From Variovorax jilinensis (GTDB taxonomy: Bacteria; Pseudomonadota; Gammaproteobacteria; Burkholderiales; Burkholderiaceae_C): a stretch of DNA of 64,000 bases. A model generated the notes under the pieces. That model saw nothing but the letters and a program-made list of their open reading frames with translations, had not been told where the DNA came from and made no database searches. Position 1 is the stretch's first letter, and each line of letters starts with the position of its first letter. Where the stretch lies: assembly GCF_030316885.1 (NCBI RefSeq), contig NZ_JASZYQ010000005.1, positions 186,001 to 250,000 on the forward strand, written 5' to 3'. This document shows, piece by piece, positions 42,610-52,964 of the stretch. Made by a program: the position numbers and the translations under genes.

Positions 42610-44535
42610 TCATGGCCCCTGCGCGCCATGCGCTTCCCGTGACTCGAAAAGCGCGGTGTCGGGTCGCAGCAGGTGCTGGTCCTTGATGCGGCGTGTGTAG
42701 CCGATGCGATCGAAGAACTCGAGCAACTGGATGGCGCGCTTGCGGCCCAGACCGGTCGCGTCACGGAAGCTCGCTGCCTGCAGGCCGGCCGCGAGCGCCT
42801 GGCTCTCGCGTGCGATCGCGGCCAATCGCTCGACCGTCGCGAGCGGATAGTACAGATCCTTCACGACCTGGAAGACCTCGCCGCGTCGCGCGAGGCTCGC
42901 GAGCGTCTGGCGCACCACGCCTTCGGTGGCACCGCAGTCCCTGGCGAGGTCGCGCACCCACGGCGGTTCGAAGGCGCCATCGGCCAGTCGCGGCAACAGC
43001 TTCTGGGCCAGGCGCTGCTCGGCTTCGCCGAGGCGCGCCGCATGGGCCGGCAGATGCAGCCAGGTCCCACTGCGGATCAGGGTGCCCTGCGCCACCAGCG
43101 ATTCGAGCGTGTGGCGCCACAGCGCGTCGTTCGCGCGCGGTGCTGCAAGCCGTCGCAGCCGGCGCGCATCGGGGCCGACCTCGTCGGGCCAGCTCCGGTG
43201 GAACTCCGCGAGCCGTTCGAGCAGCAACTGCTGCAGGGCGGCGAGATGCCCGGGCGCGATCGCGCAGTCGCCACACCGAACGGTTCCTTCGGGCAACCGA
43301 AGGTCGGCCGCATCGGGCAGCGCGAAAGCGCGGGCCAGGGCGCGTGTGTCGATGCCCAGCGGCGCATGGTCCAGCAACGCGGCAACGATGGCGGCTCGAT
43401 CGTCGAGCGCCATCGCGGCCAGCGCCTGAAGGCGCTCCGGCGTGCGCCGGTATCGGGTAGGTGCGAAAGGGTCGAGCACGCGAACGCCGGCCATGGTCCG
43501 GCTCGCCGAGGCATCGCGCAGCACGCCGCGGTCGCCGTGCCAGGCGGCGACCGGCTCTCGCAGCACCAGCTGGGCCAGCGCGCTGTCTCCGGGCTCGAGC
43601 ACGTCGCAGTCGAGCAGCGCCACCGAAGCCATCGCATCGCGCGCGCCCAGATGCACATGCACCGGCGTGCCCGATCGCAATGCCTGCGTCTCGCCGGACC
43701 AAAGCGTGATCCGGACGTCGATGCGCGTGGAAGCCAACGCCACCCGTGCGTCGCAGGCCCAGTCGCCGCGATGCACCTCGTCCTTGGCGACACCGGCCAG
43801 CGCGAGCGCGCAGCGCTGGCCTGCGCTCGCACGCTCGGCTGCGAGGTTCTGCGCATGGATGCCGCGCACGCGCGCCCGGTGTTCGCCCGGCGCGATACGC
43901 AGTTCGTCGCCGATGGCGACGCTGCCGCCGATCACGGTGCCGGTCACGACCGTGCCGACGCCGGCCAGCGTGAAGGCACGGTCGACCGCCAGCCGGAAGG
44001 CCACTGTGTCGTCGCGCTCCCTGACCTCGTGCGCGGCCTCGAGCAGATGGGCACGCAATGCCTCGAGGCCTTCGCCCGTGCTGGCCGAGAGTGCGAACAC
44101 CGGCGCCGCCAGCGGCGTCGGTGCCAACAGCGCAGCGATCTCGGCGCGCACCTCGGCCAGCCGCGCGTCGCGCAGCGTCGGGTCGATGCGATCGATCTTG
44201 GTGATCGCGACCGTGCCGCGCGCGAGGCCCAGCAGCGCGACCACGGCCAGGTGCTCGCGCGTCTGCGGCATGACGCCGTCGTCGGCGGCCACCACCAGCA
44301 GTGCATGGTCGATGCCGGTGGCGCCGGCCAGCATGGTGTGCAGCAGCCGCTCATGGCCCGGCACGTCGACGAAGCCCAGCGAGATGCCCTCGGCTTCGTG
44401 CAGATAGGCGTAGCCAAGCTCGATCGAGATGCCGCGGCGCTTCTCCTCGGGCAGGCGGTCGGTGTCGACGCCCGTGAGCGCGCGCACCAGCGTGCTCTTG
44501 CCGTGGTCGATGTGGCCCGCGGTGCCGACGATCAT
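42610..44535 (-). CDS. selB: Selenocysteine-specific elongation factor SelB
   Basis: 641 residues. N-terminal GTPase with G1 [13 protein letters not shown]3 DVPGHE and G4 TKID, then two beta-barrel domains as in EF-Tu, and C-terminal winged helices that bind the SECIS hairpin ([38 protein letters not shown]). Delivers Sec-tRNA-Sec to UGA on the ribosome. ATG overlaps the selA stop (ATGA). Followed directly by its tRNA gene. Size is close to E. coli SelB (614). Confidence 0.95.
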   Translation of the reverse strand: MIVGTAGHIDHGKSTLVRALTGVDTDRLPEEKRRGISIELGYAYLHEAEGISLGFVDVPGHERLLHTMLAGATGIDHALLVVAADDGVMPQTREHLAVVALLGLARGTVAITKIDRIDPTLRDARLAEVRAEIAALLAPTPLAAPVFALSASTGEGLEALRAHLLEAAHEVRERDDTVAFRLAVDRAFTLAGVGTVVTGTVIGGSVAIGDELRIAPGEHRARVRGIHAQNLAAERASAGQRCALALAGVAKDEVHRGDWACDARVALASTRIDVRITLWSGETQALRSGTPVHVHLGARDAMASVALLDCDVLEPGDSALAQLVLREPVAAWHGDRGVLRDASASRTMAGVRVLDPFAPTRYRRTPERLQALAAMALDDRAAIVAALLDHAPLGIDTRALARAFALPDAADLRLPEGTVRCGDCAIAPGHLAALQQLLLERLAEFHRSWPDEVGPDARRLRRLAAPRANDALWRHTLESLVAQGTLIRSGTWLHLPAHAARLGEAEQRLAQKLLPRLADGAFEPPWVRDLARDCGATEGVVRQTLASLARRGEVFQVVKDLYYPLATVERLAAIARESQALAAGLQAASFRDATGLGRKRAIQLLEFFDRIGYTRRIKDQHLLRPDTALFESREAHGAQGP

Positions 44536-45980
44536 CGAAGCAGCTCGGCAAGGCGCGGCAGCTGCGCCGCGAAGGCGGCCTCGTCCTCGAGGCAGCGCAG
44601 ATCGAGCAGCAGGCGGTCGTCGGCGATGCGGCCGATCACGGGCAATGGCAGCGCGCGCAGCGCGTTCGCGAGCGCGTCGAGCGCGGTGCCGATGCCCTTG
44701 CTCGCGGTGCCCGCAGGCGCCAGTGCCAGGCCGGCCGATGGCAGGCGTTCGACCGGCAGCGAACCCGAGCCGATCTGGCCGAGCAGCTCGACCGTCTCGA
44801 CTGCGAAGCGAGGCGCCACGGCCACGGCCAGCGCAGGCCGAAGCGCCACCGCGAGTGCCTGGATCTGGTCCACCGGGCGTGTGAGCAGCCGCAGCGTGGG
44901 CAGGTCCTGCGCCAGCCGCTCGGGGCGCAGGTAGAGCATCAGCGTGGCCTCGAGGGCCGCCAGCGGGAGCTTGCTCATGCGCAGCGCGCGTTTCATCGGA
45001 AACTTGCGGATGCGCCCGACGGCCTCCCTGCTGCCGACGATCAGGCCGGCCTGCGGCCCGCCGAGCAGCTTGTCGCCAGAGAAGGTGACGATGTCGCAGC
45101 CCGCGGCCAGCATCTCCTGCGGCAGTGGCTCGCGTGGCAGGCCGTGGTGCGCGAGGTCGACCAGCGAGCCGCTGCCGAGGTCGGTCGCGAGCGGCACGCC
45201 GCGCGCATGGGCGATCCCGGCCAGCGTCTTTTCGTCGACCGCGGCCGTGAAGCCCTGCACCGCGTAGTTGCTGGTGTGCACCTTCATCACGAGCGCGGTG
45301 TTCGCCGTGAAGGCGCGCTCGTAGTCGGCGGGATGCGTGCGGTTGGTGGTTCCGACCTCGACCATGTGCGCGCCGGCGCTGGCCATCACGTCGGGCATCC
45401 GAAAGGCGCCGCCGATCTCGACCAGTTCGCCGCGCGAGACGATCACCTCGCGATCGCGCGCGAGCGCAGCCACGGTGAGAAGCACGGCCGCCGCGTTGTT
45501 GTTGACCAGGGTCGCGGCCTCGGCGCCCGTGAGCGTGCACAGCAGCTCTTCGACGATCGAGTCGCGGTCGCCGCGACGGCCCGATGCCAGGTCGTACTCG
45601 AGGTTGTTGGGCGCGCTCATCACGGCCAGCAGGTGCTGCAGCGCGGCGTCGGCCAGCAGCGCTCGGCCGAGGTTGGTGTGGATCACGGTGCCCGTGAGGT
45701 TGAACACCGCGCGCATGCGCGGCGCCAGCCTGGCCCGCACCGCCGCCGCCAGCGCATCGTCGAGCGCCGCGGGCTGCAGCGAGTCGGCCGCGAGCCGACC
45801 TGCGACCGCGTCGGCGCGCAACCGTTCGAGCAGCGCGCGCGCCTCGGCGACCACCAGCGTATGGCCGTGCTCGGCCAGCAGGGCGATGGCTGCGGGTCGG
45901 CGCAGCAGCTTGTCGATCGAGGGCAGATCCTGGGGCCTTGCCTTCGAGCCGTGGACCACGGACTCTTCGGGCGCGGCCAT
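44532..45980 (-). CDS. selA: L-seryl-tRNA(Sec) selenium transferase SelA
   Basis: 482-residue PLP enzyme that turns Ser-tRNA-Sec into Sec-tRNA-Sec using selenophosphate. N-terminal helical tRNA-binding part ([21 protein letters not shown]), core with [33 protein letters not shown] and the PLP Lys in [15 protein letters not shown]. Same length class as E. coli SelA (463). Its ATG shares one base with the fdhE stop (TGATG). Selenophosphate synthetase (selD) is not in the window. Confidence 0.96.
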   Translation of the reverse strand: MAAPEESVVHGSKARPQDLPSIDKLLRRPAAIALLAEHGHTLVVAEARALLERLRADAVAGRLAADSLQPAALDDALAAAVRARLAPRMRAVFNLTGTVIHTNLGRALLADAALQHLLAVMSAPNNLEYDLASGRRGDRDSIVEELLCTLTGAEAATLVNNNAAAVLLTVAALARDREVIVSRGELVEIGGAFRMPDVMASAGAHMVEVGTTNRTHPADYERAFTANTALVMKVHTSNYAVQGFTAAVDEKTLAGIAHARGVPLATDLGSGSLVDLAHHGLPREPLPQEMLAAGCDIVTFSGDKLLGGPQAGLIVGSREAVGRIRKFPMKRALRMSKLPLAALEATLMLYLRPERLAQDLPTLRLLTRPVDQIQALAVALRPALAVAVAPRFAVETVELLGQIGSGSLPVERLPSAGLALAPAGTASKGIGTALDALANALRALPLPVIGRIADDRLLLDLRCLEDEAAFAAQLPRLAELLR

Positions 45981-47029
45981 CAGCCGCCCCCGCCGTCGTC
46001 GTCGGGTGCTCCCTCGGGGTCGCCGAACAGCAGCATCAGGTTGTGGCCGCTGCGCTCGAAGCCGGCTTCCGACACGAGCAGGTCGAGCGCCACGCTCGCG
46101 AGGTCGTCCGCCACGGGCTCCACCTGCGGGTCCTTCTCCATCGACACCAGCTTGAGGTAGTGGCCGCAGGTGTCGCAGCATTCGGCCTTGACCGCACCGG
46201 GCCGTGCGCCGGTGGCGGGCAACGCGACGCCGGGCTCGGGTGCGAGCTCCTGCAGGTGGATGCCCTTGGTGCTCTCGCAATGCGTGCACTTGATGCGCAC
46301 GTAGTGCCACTGCAGGCTGCACAGCGAGCAGTGCAGGTACCGAAAGCCCGAATCGTCGGCGCCGATGCGCGTGAGGCTGGCGGTCGGCAGGCTGCCGCAG
46401 CAGGGGCACTGCGTGGCGGGTTCGGTGTGGCCGAAGACGCGTTCGCCATGGGTCTCCGCAAGGCGGATCGCGAGCTGCGCCCAGTAGAGCTGCAGGCCGG
46501 CGGCGATCAGCGGCGCAGTCGCGAGGTCGAGTCCGAGCGTGATGCGGCGCGACAGGCGATCGGCCTGCTGCTCGATCCAGTCGTCGGGGCAGGCGAGAAG
46601 CCGGTCGACCGTCTCGCGCGCCGTGCCTGCGGCGAGCCGGCCGCGGAACAGCGCGAGCAGCCGTCGCAGCTCGGCGCGCCATGCGGCATCGCGCGGCCAG
46701 CCGAAGGCCGGCATCGGCGGCTGCAGGGCGCGGCCGGCCAGCTCGCAGGCGGCAGCATCGGGCAGGTCGACTTCGGGATAGGTTTGGAAGACCTCGTGCT
46801 GCGCCGAGCCGAGATCGGCGATGAACAGCAGGTATTCGCGCATCGGATGCGCGGCAGCGAGCTGGCGCAGCCGCAGCTGGCGGTCGGCGAACAGGCCGGC
46901 GCGCAGCGGCAGGTTCACGAACGGCATCTGCCGCCCGGCCTGCATGGCGATCTCTTCGGCGCTGAGGACGCGGACGTTGCGAACGATGGGCGTGGCGGAG
47001 GGTTCGGTCATCGAGGAGAGATTATTCAC
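45980..47029 (-). CDS. fdhE: Formate dehydrogenase accessory protein FdhE
   Basis: 349-residue (E. coli 309) cytoplasmic maturation factor for respiratory formate dehydrogenases. Diagnostic Cys pairs binding iron: TQCPCCGSLPTAS, HCSLCSLQW, KCTHCESTKG and ECCDTCGHYLK. C terminus ends in a run of Asp and Gly. The GTG at 47029 overlaps the fdnI stop by 8 bases; ATG 47011 (MTEPSATPI) is the alternative start, neither having a clear Shine-Dalgarno. Its place between fdnI and selA ties selenium incorporation to enzyme maturation. Confidence 0.93.
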   Translation of the reverse strand: MNNLSSMTEPSATPIVRNVRVLSAEEIAMQAGRQMPFVNLPLRAGLFADRQLRLRQLAAAHPMREYLLFIADLGSAQHEVFQTYPEVDLPDAAACELAGRALQPPMPAFGWPRDAAWRAELRRLLALFRGRLAAGTARETVDRLLACPDDWIEQQADRLSRRITLGLDLATAPLIAAGLQLYWAQLAIRLAETHGERVFGHTEPATQCPCCGSLPTASLTRIGADDSGFRYLHCSLCSLQWHYVRIKCTHCESTKGIHLQELAPEPGVALPATGARPGAVKAECCDTCGHYLKLVSMEKDPQVEPVADDLASVALDLLVSEAGFERSGHNLMLLFGDPEGAPDDDGGGG

Positions 47030-47645
47030 GCCGCGTCATCTTGCGGTGCCACAACGGGTGATTGAGCTCGGCCCACGGTTCGGTGACCGTGCCGCGCGTC
47101 ATCGCGCGCAGCGTGCCCTTGACCCAGATCGCCGCATAGACGTGCACGATGACCGAGAGGATCAGCACCACGGCCGCGACCGCATGCACCAGCACCGCGA
47201 TGCGCCGCAGCAGGATCGGGAAGAAGTCGACGAACCACGGGCTCCAGAACATGAAGCCGGTGACCAGCAGCAGCAGCAGGCTGATGCCGAAGGCCCAGAA
47301 CACCAGCTTCTGGCCCGCGTTGTACTTGCCCACCGCGGGCATCGCGCCCTTGTCTCCCTGAAGCATCTTCGGTGCATGCCGGATCCAGTCGCGGTCGGCG
47401 GCGTTCATGAGGTTGTCGCGCCACATCGTGAAGAACAGGAAGGCAAAGCCCAGCACCATGAGCAGACCCATGAACGGATGCAGGATGCGCGCCCACTGGC
47501 CGCCGCCGAACAGCGTGCTCAGGAAGAACAGGCTGGGGTGGAAGAAGGCCAGCCCCGAGAGCGCGGCGGCGAAGAACATCAGCGCCACGAACCAGTGGTT
47601 CATGCGCGTGCCGTCGCGGTAGCGACGCAGGTAGCGGATCGTCAT
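47022..47645 (-). CDS. fdnI: Formate dehydrogenase cytochrome b556 (gamma) subunit
   Basis: 207-residue integral membrane subunit with four helices that carries two heme b and passes electrons to quinone. [20 protein letters not shown] holds a heme His, [16 protein letters not shown] and the late [23 protein letters not shown] hold others. The last part [19 protein letters not shown] is typical of FdnI/FdoI. ATG overlaps the beta subunit stop (ATGA). Confidence 0.94.
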   Translation of the reverse strand: MTIRYLRRYRDGTRMNHWFVALMFFAAALSGLAFFHPSLFFLSTLFGGGQWARILHPFMGLLMVLGFAFLFFTMWRDNLMNAADRDWIRHAPKMLQGDKGAMPAVGKYNAGQKLVFWAFGISLLLLLVTGFMFWSPWFVDFFPILLRRIAVLVHAVAAVVLILSVIVHVYAAIWVKGTLRAMTRGTVTEPWAELNHPLWHRKMTRRE

Positions 47646-48622
47646 GGCTGGCTCCCTGTCGGCTTGCCGGTCTGCGGGTCCACCGGTGCAACCGTCCCGG
47701 CCGGCGGCGGCGCCTCGATCACCACCGCGTCGGTCTCGTCCCCGTCGAGGCCACGCTTGTCCTTGGGGGCGATTGGGCCGACCTTCATGTAGTGGAAGAA
47801 GCCGCCGACCACCGCGGCGGCCATCGCGAACAGCGCCAGCGGCTTGGCCGCGCCCTTCCAGAGCGAGACCAGCGGGCTGATCTGCGGATCGCTGCGCAGT
47901 CCGCTGTAGAGCTCGGGCCGGTCGGCATGCTGCAGCACGTACATCACGTGGGTGCCGCCGACGCCGGGCGGATCGTAGACGCCGGCATTGGCGAAGCCGC
48001 GGTCCTTGAGATCGACGATGCGTTCGGCCGCGTACTCGTGCATCGCATCCTTGGTGCCGAAGTGGATCGCGCCGGTGGGGCAGGCCTTGACGCAGGCCGG
48101 CTCGAGGCCGACGCCCACGCGGTCCGAGCACAGCGAGCACTTGTAGGCCTTGTTGTCGGCCTTGCTGATGCGCGGCACGTCGAAGGGGCAACCGGTGACG
48201 CAGTTGCCGCAGCCCACGCAATGCTCGCTGATGAAGTCGACGATGCCGTTGGCGTACTTGACGATCGCGCCCGGCGCCGGGCAGGCCTTGAGGCAGCCCG
48301 GGTCCTCGCAGTGCATGCAGCCGTCCTTGCGGATCAGCCATTCGAGCTTGTTCGGCTCGGGCTCGACCTCGGCGAAGCGCATCACGGTCCAGGAGTCGGG
48401 CGTCAGGTCGTTCGGGTTGTTGTAGCTGCCGGTGTTGGTGCCGACCTCGTCGCGCAGGTCGTTCCACTGCATGCACGCCACCTGGCAGGCCTTGCAGCCG
48501 ATGCAGGTCGTGACGTCGATCAGCTTGGCGATCTCCTTCACCGCGGGGCGGTGCCGGATGTCGGGCGAAGGCGTGGTGGTGGCCGAGCGGGCAGTGATGT
48601 CGAGGGTCTGAAGGGATGACAT
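47642..48622 (-). CDS. fdnH: Formate dehydrogenase iron-sulfur (beta) subunit
   Basis: 326 residues. Four [4Fe-4S] clusters in ferredoxin-like Cys arrays: [64 protein letters not shown]-terminal membrane anchor follows ([17 protein letters not shown]) with a Pro-rich tail after it. Passes electrons from the alpha subunit to the heme subunit. Begins one base after the alpha subunit stop. Confidence 0.95.
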   Translation of the reverse strand: MSSLQTLDITARSATTTPSPDIRHRPAVKEIAKLIDVTTCIGCKACQVACMQWNDLRDEVGTNTGSYNNPNDLTPDSWTVMRFAEVEPEPNKLEWLIRKDGCMHCEDPGCLKACPAPGAIVKYANGIVDFISEHCVGCGNCVTGCPFDVPRISKADNKAYKCSLCSDRVGVGLEPACVKACPTGAIHFGTKDAMHEYAAERIVDLKDRGFANAGVYDPPGVGGTHVMYVLQHADRPELYSGLRSDPQISPLVSLWKGAAKPLALFAMAAAVVGGFFHYMKVGPIAPKDKRGLDGDETDAVVIEAPPPAGTVAPVDPQTGKPTGSQP

Positions 48623-48623
48623 T

Positions 48624-51600
48624 TCAGGCCTTTTCGATATTGACGGTGAACGACTTGTATTCCGGCGTCTGCGTGTTGGCGTCGCCCACGAAGGGTGTCA
48701 GCGTGTTCACCAGATAGCCCGGCTTGGCGACGCCGACGAAGCCCCAGTGGTTGGGCAGGCCCACGGTATGCACCGTGCGGCCGTCCACCTGCAGCGCCGG
48801 GATGCGCTTGCTCACCAGTGCCACGGCCTTGATGAAGCCGCGCTTGCTGCTGACCTTCACCCACTCGCCGTTGGCGATGCCCTTTTCCTTCGCCAGCTCC
48901 TCGCCGATCTCGACGAACTGCTGCGGCTGGATGACGGCCGAGGTCAGCACGTTCTTGGTCCAGTAGTGGAAGTGCTCGGTAAGGCGGTAGCTGGTCGCCA
49001 CGTACGGGAAGTCCTTGGGCACGCCGAGGCGCTCGAGGTCGCCCTTGAAGATGCGCGCAGCCGGATTGGCGCGCGCCACTTCGCTCTTCGGATGCATGAG
49101 GTTGTTGACCAGCGGCGACTCGAAAGGCTCGTAGTGCTCGGGCAGCGGGCCCTCGGCCATGCCGGTGGGCGCGAACAGCCGCGCCACGCCTTCGGCCGTC
49201 ATGATGAAGGGCCGCACGGCCTCGGCATCCATCGGGTTGGCATCGGGACGGATGTCGGGCACGTCGGCGCCGCTCCAGGCCTTGCCGTTCCAGCGCACCA
49301 GCGTGCGCCGCGGAATCCACGGCTGGCCGGTCTTGGGGTCGACCGACGCTCCGTTGTAGAGGATGCGGCGGTTGGCAGGCCAGGCCCAGCTCCAGTTGAG
49401 CGCCTGGCCGATGCCGTAGGGATCGGCGTTGTCGCGCCGCGCCATCTGGTTGCCGGCCTGCGTCCAGGATCCCGCGTAGATCCAGCATCCGCTCGCGGTG
49501 CTGCCGTCGTCGCGCAGCAGGCCGAAGCCCGGCAGCTGCTCGCCGCCCCTGGCCAGCACCTTGGCCGGGTCCTTGGGATCGAGCAGGTCGGTCAGCGCGC
49601 GGCCGTTGTATTCCATCGCGAGCTCCTGGGCGGAGGGCGAGTGCGGAATCTTGTAGGGCCAGGTCAGGTTGACGATCGGATCGGGGTAGGCGCCGCCGTC
49701 CTTCGCATAGGCCGCGCGCAGCCGCGAGAACAGGCCGGCGACGATGTCGATGTCGGGCATCGCCTCGCCCGGCGGCTGGGCGCCCTTCCAGTGCCACTGC
49801 AGCCAGCGGCTGGAGTTGGTGAGCGAGCCCTCCTCCTCGGCGAAGCAGGTCGAGGGTAGCCGGAACACGGTGGTCTGGATGTCCTTCGTCTTGACGTCGT
49901 TGAGGGCGCCGAAGTTGCGCCAGAACTCGCTGGTCTCGGTCATCAGCGGATCGATGGTGACCAGGAACTTGAGCTTCGACAGGCCATCGACGATCTTCTT
50001 CTTGTCCGGGAATGATCCCACCGGGTTGAAGCCCTGGCAGATGTAGCCGTTCAGCGCACCCTTGTTCATGAGCTCGAAGGCCTGCAGCACGTCGTAGAGC
50101 TTGTCGATCTTGGGCAGGTAATGGAAGGCCCAGTCGTTCTCGGGCTTGGCGGCGTCGCCCCACCAGGCCTTCTGCAGGCTGACGAAGAACTTCGGGTAGT
50201 TCTGCCAGAAGCTCATCTGGTTCGGCCGCAGCGGCTTCAGCGCGCGCGTCTTGTAGTAGTCGTCGAGCGTCTGCTCGCCGTCGCGCGCGAGCGAGAGATA
50301 GCCCGGCAGCGAGTTCGACAGCAGACCCAGGTCGGTCAGGCCCTGGATGTTGCTGTGGCCGCGCAGCGCGTTCATGCCCCCGCCCGGCACGCCGATGTTG
50401 CCGAGCAGCAGTTGCATGATGGCCGCGGTGCGGATCATCTGCGAACCCTGGCTGTGCTGCGTCCAGCCCAGCGCGTACATCACGGTCATGGTGCGCGTCG
50501 GCACGCTGGTGCTCGCGATGTATTCGCAGACCTTGAGGAACTTGTCCTGCGGGGTGCCCGTGATGCGGCTCACGAGTTCGGGCGTGTAGCGCGCGTAGTG
50601 GCGCTTCATGACCTGCAGCACGCACTGCGGGTCCTGCATGCTCATGTCGACCTTGGCGAAACCCTGCTCGTCGAGCGCATAGCCCCAGGACTTGGGGTCA
50701 TAGTTGCGCTTGTCTGCGTTGTAGCCGCTGAACAGGCCGTCCTCGAACTTGTAGTCGGGCCCGACGATGAACGTCGCATTGGTGTAGTTGCGCACGTACT
50801 CGGTCTGGATCCGGTCGTTCGACAGGAGGTAGTTGAGCACTCCCGACAGGAAGGCGATGTCCGACCCGGCGCGCACGGGCGCGTAGTAGTCGGCCACCGC
50901 GGCCGACCGCGTGAAGCGCGGATCGACCACCACCAGCCGTGCCTTGTTCTGCTTCTTGGCCTCGATGACCCACTTGAAGCCGCAGGGATGCGCCTCCGCG
51001 GCATTGCCGCCCATGATCAGCACGACATCCGCGTTCTGGATGTCCTGCCAGTGGTTGGTCATCGCTCCGCGGCCGAACGTCGGGGCCAGACTGGCCACCG
51101 TAGGTCCGTGTCAGACGCGAGCCTGGTTGTCGAATACCAGCATCCCGAGCGATCGGAATGCCTTGTGGGTGATGTAGCCGGTCTCGTTCGACGAAGCCGA
51201 CGCGCACAGCATGCCGGTGCTGGTCCAGCGGTTGACCACGCGGCCGTCGGCGTTGGTGGGCTGGAAGTTGGCGTCGCGGTCTTCCTTGAGCAGCTTGGCG
51301 ATGCGGTCGAGGGCGCTGTCCCAGCTGATTCGCTTCCATTCGGTGCTGCCGGCCTCGCGCACCTCGGGGTACTTGAGGCGGTTGTCGCTGTGCACGAAGT
51401 CGAGCAGCCCGGCGCCCTTGGGGCACAGGGTGCCGCGATTCACCGGATGGTCGGGGTCGCCCTCGATGTGGAGGATCGCGGGCACCACGTTCTTGGCGTT
51501 GTCGCCGAGGCTGTACATGATGAGCCCGCAGCCGACCGAGCAGTAGGGGCAGGTGTTGCGCGTCTCGACCGTGCGCGAGAGCTTGAAGTTGCGCGTCTCG

Positions 51601-51698
51601 GCCAAGGCGGCGGTCGGCGAGAAGCCGAGCGCGACGAGGCTGGAGCCGACCAGGCCGGCGCCGCTGACGCGGAAGAAGTGCCGTCGGTTCATGTCCAT
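48624..51698 (-). CDS. fdnG: Selenocysteine-containing formate dehydrogenase-N alpha subunit (TGA = Sec196)
   Basis: 1024-residue molybdopterin enzyme oxidising formate to CO2 in the periplasm. Twin-arginine signal [15 protein letters not shown]; [4Fe-4S] ligands in [11 protein letters not shown] and TLCPKGAG; then the active-site region [19 protein letters not shown], where U is the TGA at 51113-51111. With ATG 51698 the Sec is residue 196, as in E. coli FdnG, and the frame continues to the matching C terminus NIEKA. Gene finders split it into two ORFs at the TGA; it is not a frameshift. GGAGGTT lies upstream of the start. First gene of the fdnGHI-fdhE-selAB-selC run. Confidence 0.96.
51081..51113 (-). 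promoter_or_regulatory. bSECIS element directing Sec insertion in fdnG
   Basis: The Sec TGA (51113-51111) is followed after 10 bases by a hairpin at 51100-51081: CGG, an unpaired U, GGCC, loop AGUCU, then GGCC and CCG. The bulged U and the GU in the apical loop are the features SelB recognises in E. coli fdhF and fdnG. Confidence 0.85.
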
Positions 51699-51813
51699 GA
51701 CTGAACCTCCGGCCGTGCGATCGTTTTGTGTGGGATGGTCATCGTGCTCGTTCTTGTGGTCGGGAAATGGGCAGGACGCTTCTTGTTGTTGTCTTGTTGT
51801 TGGGTGAACGCGG

Positions 51814-52263
51814 CTATCTGGCGGGTGATGCCGGTGCTGCGGCCGCAGGGGTGGCGCCGTCGCCTGGCGTGGGCGCCGGCGTGCCGCCGCTGGCCGAGGC
51901 GCCGCCGCCCTGGCCCGCGCTGAGGCCGCCGATCGCGGCGCCGCCTTCGGACGGGCCCTTGTGGGCCGGATTGCTGGAGGTCGAGGCGACCTGGTCACCC
52001 GAAGGCGCGGGCCTGATGCCTGCCGGGTAGCTGGCCGATGGCGGGCCGCCGCCCGCCGCCGTCGGGCCTTCCGCGACACCGGCCTTCGGCGCGGGCGGCG
52101 ATGAGGGCTTGGGATCGCAGGCGCTCAATGCGGCCGCCGCGACGACGGCGGCAAGCACATGCGCGATGCACGAGGCGGGGGCTCGGGGGACTCGGAGGAT
52201 CAAGCGCTGCTCCTTGTTGCAGGCCAGTCTATCAACGCTTTCCGGTCGTGGGGTGTGGGACAT
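51814..52263 (-). CDS. Small Pro/Gly/Ala-rich lipoprotein of unknown function
   Basis: 149 residues from ATG 52263. A late signal peptide with lipobox LSAC (Cys49, core AHVLAAVVAAAALSAC) is followed by low-complexity Pro/Gly/Ser sequence to the end (GGAAIGGLSAGQGGGASASGG). The first ~30 residues are polar and long for a signal n-region, so initiation may be further in. Nothing in it resembles a folded domain. It lies upstream of fdnG on the same strand, ending 115 bases before that start. Confidence 0.5.
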   Translation of the reverse strand: MSHTPRPESVDRLACNKEQRLILRVPRAPASCIAHVLAAVVAAAALSACDPKPSSPPAPKAGVAEGPTAAGGGPPSASYPAGIRPAPSGDQVASTSSNPAHKGPSEGGAAIGGLSAGQGGGASASGGTPAPTPGDGATPAAAAPASPAR

Positions 52264-52334
52264 ATCCTGCTTTTCCCGGGGGTGCCGCTTGCTGCGTCGC
52301 AGCACGAAACCCGCCCACAAGGCACCGGCACGCG

Positions 52335-52964
52335 TCAGCGAATGGCCTCGCGCTGCGCCACCGAGCGGCCATCGCGGCACCACACCTGCAGCGCGAAATC
52401 GTCCTCGACATGGCGCAGCAGCCGCGGCATCGCGAGCGCCTCGAGATGCGCATGCACCGCATCGGTGGCGAGCTTGCGTTCTGCGAAATCAGGCCGCCAG
52501 TCGCAGGCAACCAGCGTGCCGTCATCGGTGAGCGAGTCGGCGCAGCAGCGGGCCAGCGCCTGCATCGCCGCGTCGTCGAGGAAGTAGCCGAGCTCGGCGA
52601 CCACGATCAGGTCGAAGCGGCCACTGCCTTGCGGCCAGTCGGCGGGCAGGTCCTGGCGCGTGACGTGGACATGGGGGAGCTGTGCGGTGCGCTGCCGGGC
52701 GAGTTCGACCGCGCGCGCCGATCGGTCGCTGGCCTCCAGTTCATCGCAGCGGCCCGCGAGCGCGAGCGTGAACGCGCCGATGCCGCAGCCGGGCTCGAAG
52801 GCGCATCGGTAACGCGGCTGCGGCAATGCGGCGAGGATCAGCGCACGCTTGCGCCGTTCGTACCACCGATCGCAGAGCCCGTAGGGGTCTTCGCTGGCGC
52901 CGTAGAGATCGTCGAAGTACCGGTCCGAACCGGCGCTCGCGTCAGCGGCCGCAGCATCGGTCAT
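52335..52964 (-). CDS. SAM-dependent methyltransferase, NodS-like
   Basis: 209-residue class I methyltransferase. SAM-binding motif I is FEPGCGIGAFTLALA, the acidic motif II ASDRSARAVELAR and motif IV FDLIVVAELGYFLDD. The start SDRYFDDLYGASEDPYGLCD and YERRKRALILAAL resemble the NodS/N-methyltransferase group that methylates amino sugars. Fourth gene of the cassette; ATG overlaps the PIG-L deacetylase stop (ATGA). Predicted to modify the amine freed by that deacetylase, which is inference. Confidence 0.82.
   Translation of the reverse strand: MTDAAAADASAGSDRYFDDLYGASEDPYGLCDRWYERRKRALILAALPQPRYRCAFEPGCGIGAFTLALAGRCDELEASDRSARAVELARQRTAQLPHVHVTRQDLPADWPQGSGRFDLIVVAELGYFLDDAAMQALARCCADSLTDDGTLVACDWRPDFAERKLATDAVHAHLEALAMPRLLRHVEDDFALQVWCRDGRSVAQREAIR

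Noticed and set aside
51098..51126. fdnG as a pseudogene broken by a nonsense mutation or frameshift.
   Set aside because: The TGA is at the Sec position, the same frame continues with conserved sequence, a bSECIS follows and selABC are adjacent.
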